A stretch of DNA of 64,000 nt, from the NCBI GenBank assembly GCA_010405405.1, contig MU004236.1, positions 632,576 through 696,575 on the forward strand. The letters run 5' to 3'. Positions 30,040 to 41,430 of the stretch are shown here, piece after piece. The stretch's first letter is position 1. Each line of letters begins with the position of its first letter. The position numbers and the translations under genes were made by a program. The DNA is from Microthyrium microscopicum (Eukaryota; Ascomycota; Dothideomycetes; Microthyriales; Microthyriaceae). The notes below the pieces were generated by a model, which was given only the letters and a program-made list of their open reading frames with translations, was not told where the DNA came from and ran no database searches.

Positions 30040-31028
30040 TCCGTGCGACTGGAACGCAAGGAACAGCAGTCACTCGTCATCTACTCCAGAACAACTTCAT
30101 TATCCATGCGTTGGTGCGTGACAAAACAGAGGACCGAGCACTCGCCCTTCAAGCTCTGGGTGCTATTCTTTTCGAAGGCACACTCAATGACTCTCAATCA
30201 ATGATGCAAACCCTGTCTCTTGAGGAGTCCACGTCTCAAATCGCTGCACTTCAGGCTGAGAAAAGCACAATTGGCAACACTGGAGCCTTGGAAGCTGCCA
30301 TCGAAGGCTGCGACAGCTTATATCTCAACCTGATGCCGTCATTCAGCAACGACTCTGAAACCGAATCAGCAAAATTTGTGCTTGCTGCCGCCAAATCGAC
30401 AGGAGTTGAACACGTCATTTACTCCTCTGCCGTCTCTGTGGGTCGTTCGCGCGACAATCCGCAATGGGACGAGGACAACATTGCAGCTGGGGCACACGCT
30501 GGGAAAGAAGTTGTGGAAGAGCTTGTTCGGTCTGCTGGTATACCATATTACACAATCTTGAAACCGGGGGTCTTCATGACCAATTTCTTCCTGCCAGGTG
30601 CGCCTTTCATGTTCGCTGAGCTTGGCAGCACAGGCGAGTTCGTAACTTCTTACAATCCAGAAACCGTCCTTCCTCTTATTGATCCGAACGACATTGGCGC
30701 TTTTGCTGCGGCTGCATTTTTGGACCCAGTCAGATTTGGTGGACAAGAGATACCGCTCGCTGGAGATCCATTGACAGTTGAAGAATTGGTGCAGGCCATT
30801 GCCAATGCTTCTGGGAAGAATATCAAGGGGGTTTATCGTTCCAAAGAGGAAACCGAAGCGCTCGCCAAAGTGAATCCATTCGTAGCTGGGCAGATCTTAT
30901 CTTTGGCAATAAACCGGTTAGTCAATATCGAGGAAGTCAAAACCTGGGGTATACCATTAGGTTCATTTGAAGCATTTATGAAGAGAGAAAAGAACTTAGT
31001 GGACAAAAGCTTTGAGGCTTTGAGTTAG
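30015..31028 (+). CDS. NmrA-like NAD(P)-binding protein
   Basis: A single exon of 337 residues with a Rossmann-fold start, KALVIRATGTQGTAVTRHLL, and the HALVRD motif after the second strand. These place it in the NmrA/HSCARG branch of atypical short-chain dehydrogenases. NmrA proteins sense the NAD(P)+/NAD(P)H balance and regulate transcription factors; others reduce small molecules such as isoflavones. The usual GATGxxG loop reads RATGTQG, so the first glycine is Arg. Other family marks are HVIYSSAVSV, YYTILKPGVFMTNFF and PLIDPNDIGAFAAAAF. It lacks the catalytic YxxxK pair, so a sensor role is more likely than a dehydrogenase. The divergent neighbour is a Zn2Cys6 factor with matching CGG sites in this promoter. 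Confidence 0.88.
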   Translation: MASRKALVIRATGTQGTAVTRHLLQNNFIIHALVRDKTEDRALALQALGAILFEGTLNDSQSMMQTLSLEESTSQIAALQAEKSTIGNTGALEAAIEGCDSLYLNLMPSFSNDSETESAKFVLAAAKSTGVEHVIYSSAVSVGRSRDNPQWDEDNIAAGAHAGKEVVEELVRSAGIPYYTILKPGVFMTNFFLPGAPFMFAELGSTGEFVTSYNPETVLPLIDPNDIGAFAAAAFLDPVRFGGQEIPLAGDPLTVEELVQAIANASGKNIKGVYRSKEETEALAKVNPFVAGQILSLAINRLVNIEEVKTWGIPLGSFEAFMKREKNLVDKSFEALS

Positions 31029-33599
31029 AATATACTTAGAATGGAATGTACAATGTTTCATAAGCTACAGTGCCCAAGTCACTTGCCATATTGTGTGAGG
31101 ATCGAACGGCCACGTAATCGAGCAAATAATTGATAGCAGTAAATGATCTAGTATACGAAATCGAAGGAAGGAGGACTGGAGGAGGAAGAGCAGAGTCGAC
31201 GCTGCTTGATAAAGGGGTCATGCTCGATAAATCCTCGCAGACGCCAGCCTCAATCTGGACTAGCTTTACTAGATCTTGTGCCACGGTGCTGGTTCAACAC
31301 CAAAGCCATCATGGCTTCGAAAAAGTTCTTACAGACTCTGCTAGGTAGTACGCCAAGAGTATGATTGACCAGAAAATAGCAAGGAAACGAAAAGAAAACA
31401 TGTCGGCCCCTACATGCCTAGAGTGAGCCATGGGCGGAAATACTACACTTCTTCCATCAGCAGCAAAGCTCCAGTTGACAGGCGAATGATCGACAACAAG
31501 CCTAATGCCTGGACTCTTGCGCACTCAATCTGATCTCCTGTCGGTCCTCTCTACCGGGCCCTACGATGTGTCGGAAGAGCGTCCGAGCCGTGCGTAGGAC
31601 CTCTGACTGGCCACCTGGGAGAACCCCGCTCGGAATCGATAGTAAATAGCTTCTCCTCAGGTGTTTTACTACTTCACAGTTTGCCAGGAATCCCTCTGCT
31701 GGTATGGTCCTATTCACTTGAGACTGCAATAAACTAGTTCGAGGCCATCGAGTCCTATGAATGGGCACAATATCGGGACACCGCAAATCAGAGGTACGCA
31801 AGTTTTCACTCGAGGTCTGGTGACACTTCGAATGCCTTGCTGCGACGCGTCAAAACACATAACAGGTATAAGGCCCCTATTAAGATAATTGGAGCTAGGT
31901 TCTTTGAAAAGCAAGAACTTGACAAGGAGCTTGGAAGCCATGCACCATGTCTTACTAAACCTAATCGCGGGGCCACCCGTGAAGTAGCTGAGGATCCTCC
32001 TAATGACATGCGTTAACGATGTTCAATTAGTAGTTGTAGGTTATACTGCTTATCCGCATGTGGCCCAAACTCGACCTTTCTCGCAACGAACACCGAAAAA
32101 GACCTTAAAGATCATCGTAAAACTGCAAGAGAACATTCATACCTGCACATGCAACAATCAGGTTCGGCGGAGACGAGAGGCTTGTAACTTCCAAATCATT
32201 AACTCAAGGTCAAAGAAACAAGTGGGCCTGTTGAAGCAAAGACTTGGGCTCGCTTGAAACTTTAAACAAGCTAACTGGATGTCAAAATAAGCATGTTTAT
32301 GCTTTGAAGCCCAGTCTTTTCGTTCTCAGCACTCACAATCCCTTGTCGCGTATAATACGAAGTCAGGTCCTACCAAAAGCTGAATGATAGCTTGAACCCT
32401 ACGAGCCATAACTACATCCTACCACCAATCTACGAAGGTTCGATCATATAGCAGGCTGGGAAGGTCTAACCGGATGGCTTTGCTTGCCTCACAGCGATGC
32501 AGCTGATGAGCGTGCTACGACCGTTACCCATGTTTCAGGGAAAGGCACATTTTGTAAGACTTTTACCTCTAATAGTATGATATTCTATGACTACTACTCT
32601 GAAGAGATGTGCTATACTTTAGCAGCCCTCCGCAGTGCGGAGATCCAATATCACGAAATTGGACAACCATGACTCGACAGCTTCAAATCAGATTCACCTT
32701 GCATTACAGGTACATGCTTAAGTTAGCTTGGCACTTCAGGTGGCTTAAATCACTTCAATTAGGAACTCAGACGGCACTGTTCTTCAAGAATGCCCAATGG
32801 CCATTCTAGCATGATAAATTGATCTTGATTCATAGACACCGTCAACCCTCATGGCGAGCCCATGATTTCCTGAGCACTAAGCGAGAAGGCAATTTCAAGA
32901 AAAGCTCAAGGCGGCCAGCTCGAAGTCATGATACAACGTCAACATGGAGACTGACAGTCAACAAGGTAAGTAAAAGCACAGTATGAATTCTTGTTGAAAA
33001 TTCATTTGAAGAAGAACACTTTGCGACATCAAAAATTTCAATGTCGCGACTAATATTCCCTTCCCCATCCAGGCTAGGAAAAGTAATGGTAACAAACTTG
33101 ATCAGAGCTGATGAACCTGCCACCCATGAGGAAGACATGGGCCCTTGTTCTTAGGAATAACAGGCCCTCCATGCCTCTGTAAAGGGGTCGAGCTTCTTCA
33201 GCCTTTCCCCATGAGCTTAACTATCTGTCAGTGAAATGGCCTGAAAAGGCCGTAGGCGAGAAAAAGCTATCTTCCATTGGCGAAGTCGACTACGAAACGA
33301 CCCGCACAGCTATAACTGACCGTGCATATCCCATATGCTCCGCATTTTTTCATGTCTTGTATTTAATATACTGTCCGGGCGTTCGTTCAGGCATAGACTT
33401 GCACCGGTTTTGTTCTACACTCGAAACGTTTTGCCTCGACTCCAAGCTTCCGCCCTTCATCCTTAAGCACGGCTAGCGCTCAGCCCTGTTCGCTGCTCTT
33501 CAGACCTGTTTTCAATTCTGGTCGGGAACCTCTTTCAACTTGCTAGGGTAATCCACCTCAAAGCTACCTTGGATACCTTCACCACTCGAGCAGACCGCC
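31029..33599. other. Gene-poor 2.6-kb region
   Basis: I found no gene that I can support. Several open frames of 60–100 codons exist on both strands with no signature. The section 31500–32000 is less AT-rich than its surroundings and might be a decayed element or a non-coding transcript, but I recognise no family. A near-perfect palindrome sits at 32628–32642. Confidence 0.45.
32628..32642. repeat. 15-bp palindrome CTCCGCA-G-TGCGGAG
   Basis: Two 7-base arms, CTCCGCA and TGCGGAG, flank one base. The half-site TGCGGAG is the same as in the CGG elements of the regulator cluster 3 kb to the left, but no gene is seen nearby. Confidence 0.5.
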
Positions 33600-35198
33600 A
33601 TGCCGGGTGGAATTCATGCACCTGTTGAGGTCATACTAAGCTGGCCACAACGATCACAAAATCCCATTCGACGAGGATGGGCTATCACAGTAACAGCAAT
33701 CGTGCTCTGGGCAATCACAGTAACGGTAGTGTTCTTCAGAATCTGGGCTAGATTTATAATTCAGCGAAATAAAGGAATTGATGATTATGTTATCATTGTT
33801 GGACTTGTAAGTAGTAGTCACCGATCCAATTCGCAATACTTATAGGTATATCAGATTCCTCTCACGGGCATAGCCATCCTTGTGGCAGGTGGTAAGTTTT
33901 TCCTTAGTATTCCAATGACTGAACTAACTTTGAATAGCTGGCAGATGGTGGGGTTTTGATAAACACATCTGGGATTTAACACCACAAGAAGGTGTTGTGA
34001 CGAGACAAGTAAGATATCCAAATTCTGGAAGGATTATGGATTGACTCTTTTCAGGTCGCGTTCTCCTTGGAGGCTTTATACATTTTCTCAACCGCACTCA
34101 CAAAGATATCGATCTTACTATTCTATCGACGCATGGCCACCGGATCAATTTCGCCACTCTTCCGCTGGATAGTTCGAGGCTGCATTCTTTCAGTGATACT
34201 TTACGTGATAGCCTTCATTCTGGCACTGTTCCTAGGCTGCAAGCCGCTAAATGCCTTCTGGAACCAAGTCGATATCAGATGGCTTAGCACACATGTTGAC
34301 GGCAAGGATTATCACTGCTTTTCTGAGCCGAACGACCTTCTTTCGGCAACAGTCGTCAGCATTATCCAAGATTTCATTGCTTGTTTCACTCCTGTCATAT
34401 TATTCTGGAAACTCCAACTACCATTCCGACAAAAGCTTGCGCTAGCTGCTGTGTTTTTTGTTGGGTTTTTGTAAGTCACCGCTGCTATATGCAATCCTCA
34501 GAATTAACATGCCCTATAGTACGTGTATATGTGCAGTTATACGTATGACTTTAACGTGGGATATCTTCTTCAAAACTTACGATGTATCCTGGACTACTGG
34601 CCCTGCCTGGGTTTGGATGGCTCTTGAGGTCCACCTTGGAGTCATTTGCGCCTCCGTCCCGGCACTCAAGGTGTATTTTATGCGCTTCTTCAATGGAACC
34701 CTTCTCACAGGTGCAGTATCAAGTTGGAAGGGACACTATTCAAAGGACAAGAGGTCTCAACAGTCAACAGGCTCTACTGGATACCGGAATGACAACATTG
34801 AATCGAACACTTTCTTCTCAAAAAGCACAAAAGGTTCTGCAGCTCAGCATTCACAGCTCACAGGGACCAACATGTCAGGCTATGATCTTGAACTTGGAGG
34901 AATAGCGGTAACGCGAGAATGGGAAATTGCTTCGGTATATGATGAGACACCGAAAAAGGCTCACACACGAGAACCGAATCAAGACATTTCAGCACACCGG
35001 CTCTCCCCTCGACAGCTTTCACCGCGACTAATATCTCCCATCAATCCTAGATTTCATAATACACTCAATCGATCTGCTTCTGATGGGAGTCAACGACCAC
35101 TGAGGTATCACGAAGAGAGGCGGCGTATTGCCAACAACTACACGACAGAAACCGCCTGGTTCGAGGATAGCAGTGAAACTTCGGACCTGGGGAAGTGA
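33600..35198 (+). CDS. Rhodopsin-domain (Pth11-like) integral membrane protein
   Basis: Exons 33600–33806, 33846–33891, 33938–34008, 34055–34470 and 34520–35198 give 472 residues. The first 300 residues form seven likely membrane spans of the fungal rhodopsin-domain family related to Pth11: RRGWAITVTAIVLWAITVT, FRIWARFIIQRNKGIDDYVI, GRWWGFDKHIWDLTP, TALTKISILLFYRRM, FWNQVD and PAWVWMALEVHLGVICASVP. It lacks the extracellular CFEM domain of true Pth11. The C-terminal ~170 residues are polar, Ser/Arg-rich and probably cytoplasmic. Some family members act as surface sensors in plant infection, but most are uncharacterised. The DNA for the first span includes two similar stretches (GCTATCACAGTAACAG and GCAATCACAGTAACGG), a small internal duplication. 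First intron length is 39 bases, at the low end. Confidence 0.88.
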
Positions 35199-37871
35199 CC
35201 TGTTCTGATATGACTCGATATTGGAACCTTGCTGTTCCTAGGAGTGAGGGACGATATGTTCATCAAAGTTGTTTCAATGCAACAGAAGATCGTCCAGTGT
35301 CTGGTGAAGACGGGCACGCCGACAAAAATCCAGGATCAAAAGCATAATCAAATCATCATCAAGTTCCTACGCAGAGGCAAGGCCTCAGATGATCTACGTA
35401 GGTAACCTCGCTGAAGAAGGCGGCTTCAAATTATGTCGGTACATGAATCAATCGTGCCGCGAAGCCGGGGGATGCCGTGAGCATCCAGTGAGATGGGAGG
35501 AAGAAGAGGCTACCCATGCCATGCATGACGACAACCAGGTGAACGGTTGATTTCGATACGACTTTTATCATGATACCCTTAGCGAGCAAATGTCCTATAT
35601 TCATTCGTTTGAGTAAATAATAACGGGAGCGAGACCCACTACTTGTACCATAGTTGACAGACTTTCAAAACTCAGTTTTAGCGACCATGATGGACTTCTA
35701 GAATTTGAGCCCCTGTCTTGCAAAATTGATCCTTCCTGATCTTCGCCTCCCAATGTGGCCATCCTGGCTTTCAATCGGGCCTTTAAAATAGCATGGATTT
35801 CTGATCGTTGAAGTGGCGTAGGTATCTTGGGGATTTGACATATTCTCGCCCTGGATATCTGCACCCATCGGTCCATCATCCAAGATCATATGGCCACTCC
35901 TATGCACGCAGTGGAACCCCGCTCTAATCATTGAGGTTAGATGTTGGACGCTCATGCCATTTCTCCAGCTTTTTTCTCCGACCGTCACCTGTCAAGACTG
36001 TCACTCGCTGTTTAGCGCGAAGCACCTGCAGATATCACCCATTAATTACAAGTAATAAGTGGTGGCGAGGCGCAGGATTCTGCCCCAAAGAGACGGGCCA
36101 CACAAGCCACGAGGTTGGAGCGAGTCAGAGACCATCACAGACGGTTGGTTCTAGGAAATCTCTAGGCCATGAGGACGGTCATTTCGCAGATTCAACCCAA
36201 TATTGGTCCTAACGACTCTTTTAACAGAGCTCAATTCGCGGCAACAGGCGAAAATGTCGCCTGTTCATATTGACTCGGATTATTTGGTCAAACACAGGGA
36301 GCATCGCTTCAATTTGTGCCTAACTCAAACCTCTCATCATTGTCAGAAACCCTTTAAGTTCAACTAATCAGAAACGCCAAACGAAAGTCCAGTTCAGCCT
36401 CAGCAAGACATCATGGGTAAGTACTCAAGGTACTTCGGGTCGAATAAGATGCATCAACATCGAGTACGAGGTGTCTTAAGGAAATATTGCTTACTGTAAC
36501 ACACTTTCCCCACACCTCCAAACCCCAAAGAATCGCCTCCCCTTGACTCGTGCTTGCACTGTGCATTGTGCACACATGGACACATTGGCCTATCAAGAAC
36601 GACAGATTTATGCATCGTGAGATAAGTTCGGAACACGGTCCGCCTACCCGACTCGACCATTGTGACTGAGTACCAGATACAACGTTACATACTGACGGTA
36701 TAGCATTGCCTGGTTACTAAGTCAGTAGGTAGGCAAAGCCATTCTAGATGTCTGATTACCAGGTAACACTGTGGTCGAAGTACCAATCACTCCATGCCTC
36801 CCTTCAATCGTCCGCAAGGATAGCAAGGACCTCCGCGAGAAAGCAAATACAGGGAGCCGTTTCCAGAACCTTGACCTTGTTTGCGGCTTTATATCATTGG
36901 TACCTGGTTCTTAAGCGACATTGAAAAATTCATGTCAGGGAGCCATGTTTCTGGCCTGACTTGAAATAAACTTCTCGTTTACGCATCCCTACAACCATGT
37001 GGAGCACCCAATGCTGAGGCTCGGTTGTGCTCGTACCCATACGAATGCGACCGATTGACTCGGATCGAATAAGGTTGACTGGAAGTACTGATAACTGAGT
37101 AAAGACCTGTACCTTGAAGATCGAAGTCAAAGGAGTTCAAGACTTGAACAGAGCAAGGAAAGTTGTCAAATGTTCCATCTTGAGCTTTAAGGAACGAAAT
37201 GGTTTGATCAATCTACGGCGCGCATTAGTTTCATTATTCTGATGGTCAATAATCATACCACTTGCAACAGCGCTATATCTAAAATCTCAATAGGTATTTC
37301 AATCCGTTGTGTTATGCAAACTGCGCCATGTGAGAAATAGGTGATTCTTCATTCGAAACAACGCAACGCAGAGCTCGTACCATAAACTTACTAGTACACA
37401 GCTACGATTGCTCCAATTCATAGAATATCCAAACATTAGAATCGTCCGCTCAGCCTCGCTCTCATTCTAGAAATAATTTGAAGTCTTACTATCTCTATGG
37501 ATATGAGCTGCAGATCCAATATTCTTTTCTGTAGGGTTGTAACCTGAATTGTCTTGCAAAAACGATGGCGAACAAAATAAATGGATCTTCTTCATTTTTA
37601 ACACACTTTTACAAATGTATCAAATCGTGGATGATGCGGTGTTGTGAATTGTCGGCCTTGTGGAAGGTCGGTGTCCTAAAATGGAAGCTACGGCGGGCGT
37701 CAATTGAGAGATCCGTAGAGCTTGAGCTCTCGTTGTCCTAAATGATTTACCACAACTCTCTCCAGAATATCCGAAAGTTCCGCATATACCGGCATATAAA
37801 TACCAATCATACGCAAAGACCTTCATGTGAAGTTGAGCCGCAACTGATTCTGATGATCCAAGTCTCTTAAA
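35199..37871. other. Gene-poor 2.7-kb region
   Basis: No gene can be supported. ATGGGTAAGT at 36412 looks like a start codon followed at once by a donor site, but no downstream exon could be joined with confidence. The rest is mixed sequence with short frames on both strands. Confidence 0.45.
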
Positions 37872-39178
37872 ATGTCCGACTTCATCACCTTAGTCGAGGA
37901 ATACAGCCAGAAGGACCATGCAAAAGTCCACGGAGTAATAGCCAAGTGCGTTAATGGAGAAGGTGACATGGTCTAATTGTATCATTCGACTTTTTATGTG
38001 CTAATATGATTTAGGGAAAACAATCTACAGCAAAATCGCCGGCTACGACTCTATAGCACCAGACGCGGCGCCTCTGCGTGAAGATGCAGTCTTCAAATAC
38101 GCAAGCGCTACAAAGTTGATGACCAGTATAGCTCTGCTGCAATGCGTCGACAAAGAACTGATCGGTCTTGATGAACCACTCACTAAAGTCGTCCCTGAGC
38201 TTGGAACGGAGCTGCTGAAAAGTGATGGCGAATCTGGCATCACTGTGGAACCTACCCAGAAGACAATCACTGCGAGGCATCTGCTCTCTCATACATCTGG
38301 ACTTGCTTATTGGTTCTTGAATCCACTGTTGATGAAGTGGAAGAAAAGAGCAGAGGGCCAGAAGTTCGCAAACTCTACGCGTGTCGATGAGAAGTGCAAC
38401 AATCCTTTGGTCTTCGAGCCTGGTGAAGGCTGGGAGTACGGCGTGAGCCTCGACTGGGCTGGCGTTATAGTACGCAGATTGCATGAGGGGATGTCTTTGG
38501 AGGATTATATGATTGAGAATATATGGAAGAAGGTTGGACGATCGGCTCCTTTTCCAACGTTTTGCATTTCTCGCGATCAAGAATACAAGGACAGGCTGAT
38601 GGGTGGCGCGGAACGCGCAGCTGGTACCTAGGCCTATATGTGTGTTGACCGAATCTGAGCTAATGAGCATAGATGGATCTCTCAAGCCATACGAATTCTG
38701 GCAAGGGGATAATGCTAACGACCAAGATGGTGGACATGGTTTGAGCGGAACTGCCGATGACTGGCTCGCCGTGCTTGCAGATTTGGTTTCCGATTCTCCA
38801 CAGCTGTTGAAGCCGGAGACCGTTGCGTTGATGTTTGAACCCCAGATTCAACGAGACTCAACCTCCATGAAAATGCTGTTGCAATTAAGACCTGCTTGGG
38901 AAATTGTCGCTGGACCAGTGCCAGATTCTGCTGTCAATCACGGCTTGGGGGGTCTGCTCGTGACCGAGGAGGTTCCCAGCATATGCCAGCCGAAAGGCAT
39001 ACTTGCCTGGGGAGGCGCGGCAAATACCATATGGTTTGCTTCCAAGGATCATGGAGTCGCTGGCTTTTTCTCGACACAGCTGCACCCATTTGGGGACCCT
39101 ATGGCTAAAAACCTCGTGAATGCATGGAAGAAGGACTTTTGGTCCCAGTGTGTTGCGGTCAAGGAGCTTGGGGTTTAA
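37872..39178 (+). CDS. Beta-lactamase-fold serine hydrolase/transesterase
   Basis: Exons 37872–37962, 38015–38623 and 38673–39178 give 401 residues. The protein has the class C beta-lactamase/penicillin-binding fold. FKYASATKLMT provides the nucleophilic Ser and general-base Lys (S-x-x-K). LLSHTSGLAYWF follows in the usual place; WEYGVSLDWAG gives the Y-x-S motif (YGVS, in place of YxN); and a HGLGG near the C-terminus stands where KTG/HTG normally lies. Fungal members include LovD-like acyltransferases and many esterases of unknown substrate. There is no signal peptide, so it is likely intracellular. It stands alone between gene-poor stretches, with no synthase gene beside it that would indicate a LovD role. 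Confidence 0.88.
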
Positions 39179-39416
39179 AAGGTCTGAGAAGACATCAAGT
39201 CTTGTGGAGATTGCTGAGTGGGAAAAGGCTTCTCACGATGATCGGCTGCTTTGCATATAGAATCATTCGTTTATTCGTGTTGTTTTCATATCTTCTAGAA
39301 TACATTTACGCTGTTTACATTTAGTAAACGAGAAGGCACTGCGTGTTATGACATCGTATCATTACAGAGCATTTAGATCAACCTAGACTCCAGATTGATA
39401 TCGTCAAACAATCAGC

Positions 39417-39936
39417 TTACTTGCCGAACAACAAGCTATAAAGCTCTACAACAGACGACAAAGCCCAGACAACACCAACCAACGCCAACTGTCCGCGAAT
39501 AGTCTGCGTGCTTCGTAGCGCGTCGTTGTAGCTTGTCACCAACGGAATGTTGCCCTTCGCGTCCCAATGTCCACCAATGTAGACGCTAGCCGCAGCCGTC
39601 ATGAGCGCACCAAAGACATTAGTGCTCAGACTTTTGAAGCCAGAGCTGACGAGATGAAGTGCTAGAGCCGAAGCAAATAGCAAGGACAAGGCTGCCTGGT
39701 AGTCGCGTTAGTGTGGATCCTCAGCCTGGTGTCATCTATAAAGTGCTTACTCCAACGGCACCAGCGGCCTGGGTTTGACGGGTCATTTTCAGGTCGCGTT
39801 CGGCAGATTTGCTGACTTTGGCGGCGCGTTCAGAGGACTTTTCCCATTTCTGGAGGTTGGGGATGGAGATGGAGGCGTGGTACAGGGCGTAGGCGCTCAA
39901 GCCGATTTGGGCGACGTGTAGAGCGAATTGAAGCAT
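39417..39936 (-). CDS. Small integral membrane protein, conserved-looking, function unknown
   Basis: Exons (leftward) 39936–39751 and 39695–39417 give 154 residues. Predicted segments: an N-terminal helix (MLQFALHVAQIGLSAYALYH), a charged amphipathic stretch (KWEKSSERAAKVSKSAERD), two hydrophobic helices (ALSLLFASALALHLVSS, VFGALMTAAASVYIGG) and a C-terminal helix (QLALVGVVWALSSVVELYS). The even three-to-four-span layout and clean splice sites support a real gene. I recognise no family. The start was chosen at the ATG that opens the first hydrophobic helix; an earlier in-frame ATG would add 57 low-complexity residues. Confidence 0.75.
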
Positions 39937-41430
39937 GGTGAGATAGTTTTTGGAGCTGTTTTTGTTGAAGTTGGAGTTGTAACTTGTGGGATTTATGGAG
40001 ATGAAAGGTGTTCGGTTTTCAGAGTCGCGGTTTTGTGTTTGCAAACAGTGCTTCGATGACGATGAGCTGAGCCTCACCTTCCTTGCTTCACCAAATTCAC
40101 GCATCACGATGGTGTGACGTCACGCCTACAATCAACGAATTTTCAATTAACATTTTGATATGCTGAACATTTAGAGTAGAACCTTCGATCTCTGAAGTAG
40201 CATTTTTGAAGAGAGAAATAGTTGTAAACCCGGGCATATGTTATATGAGAATAGTTGTCAGATTCGTGGTTCATCTCAGCCTTGTCAGGGCTTCTCAGCC
40301 TTCCATAAACTGCCCATTTGATTGGAAATTTCCCCTATTTTCCGATTTGAGCTGTCTCATGTTCTTCAGCGAAAAAAGATTTTGGCATCATAAATCTTGA
40401 AGACCATTCAATCAAAGATTTCACTTGGCTTGTTTTCATCTTGAGCAGTGAATGAAGTGGGAAGATCGATATAAATCTTACCAAGATAGGAGTACTAGTA
40501 AGATCTTACAGAGATGGAAGGAAAGGAACATCGAGGATCTATCTTACACATTCACACAGAAGAACTTACAAAATAAAGTTTGAGGCTCTCTTGACGATGG
40601 GACTAGTTCGGAGTTACTAGAAGAGAAATGGAACCTGCCGTAGACAACACCTTCACATGTGTTAGGCTAAGAGGATGCCGACAAATTGAAACCTACTATA
40701 AACCACCGTCCACGTGGTCAAGATGTACCTGCGACAGTTACCTTGGCTCCTATAAAGAGTATACTACTAAAGCTAGGTCAAGAACGTAGATATACGATAT
40801 GAGCGGATTGTATCAGGAAGTACTAGGTCGAATTGTGCTTAGCTATAAGCAGGAGTAGGAGTGTAATACTGCTAGTAGAAAAATTAGGAGATCACACATG
40901 TACAATATGAAACCTACTAGTACACAATACGTACTATCCAATATATTGCGAATTGGTCTTCGGTTAACCTCAGTTCTAGTATCGTGGGTAAGATGTACGC
41001 GAAAGGTAGCGGCAATGCCCTCAAGGTATAGCAAAAAGCTGATAGTTGAACGCACAAGTAGTGATAATGTTATATTATTCTTAGCTGAGCTCACAGGTCT
41101 CTAGTACTTGTCTCGCTTTCGTTCCAAAGCCTCAACACAAGACTGCCTTCGTGCAAAATGCGGAGGAGCAGAGCCCTACGCCCACGAAAAAATCCGGGGC
41201 AAACTACATCCCTTCCGCTGTTAACAGTCTGCCGGGCGTAAATAGATTAACAGCTAACTCAACCCCGGCTTTCTCACTCGCTTGCGCGGGTTCAATAAAG
41301 CTGCGATGTATACGAAAGCGGCACTAGGGTGCCAATTTCCATTCTTAAGCAATTCGATGCCCACCACATTCATTTTCTCGTCAGTCGCTCCTTAGTACTC
41401 GAAATCTGCAGGCCCAGCTCGATTTTCACC
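39937..41430. other. Intergenic region with a CTA/TAG-rich stretch
   Basis: The section about 40450–41100 is unusually full of CTA, TAG and TAC words (for example AGTACTAGTAAG, CTGCTAGTAG, CCTACTAGTACAC). This may mark an old, mutated repeat, but there is no recognisable domain on either strand. The last ~150 bases form the cutinase leader. Confidence 0.4.

Noticed and set aside
26777-31028. Secondary-metabolite gene cluster
   Set aside because: A Zn2Cys6 factor and oxidoreductases hint at one, but no polyketide synthase, peptide synthetase, terpene cyclase or P450 is in the window.
31036-31284. 82-codon minus-strand frame just after the NmrA-like gene
   Set aside because: No splice sites, motif or family match; probably chance in a 3' flank.
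36412-36425. ATGGGTAAGT, possible one-codon first exon
   Set aside because: A start directly followed by a donor site can be real in fungi, but I could not find a convincing downstream exon.
37872-39178. LovD-type polyketide acyltransferase
   Set aside because: The fold matches, but with no polyketide genes nearby I only call it a beta-lactamase-fold enzyme.
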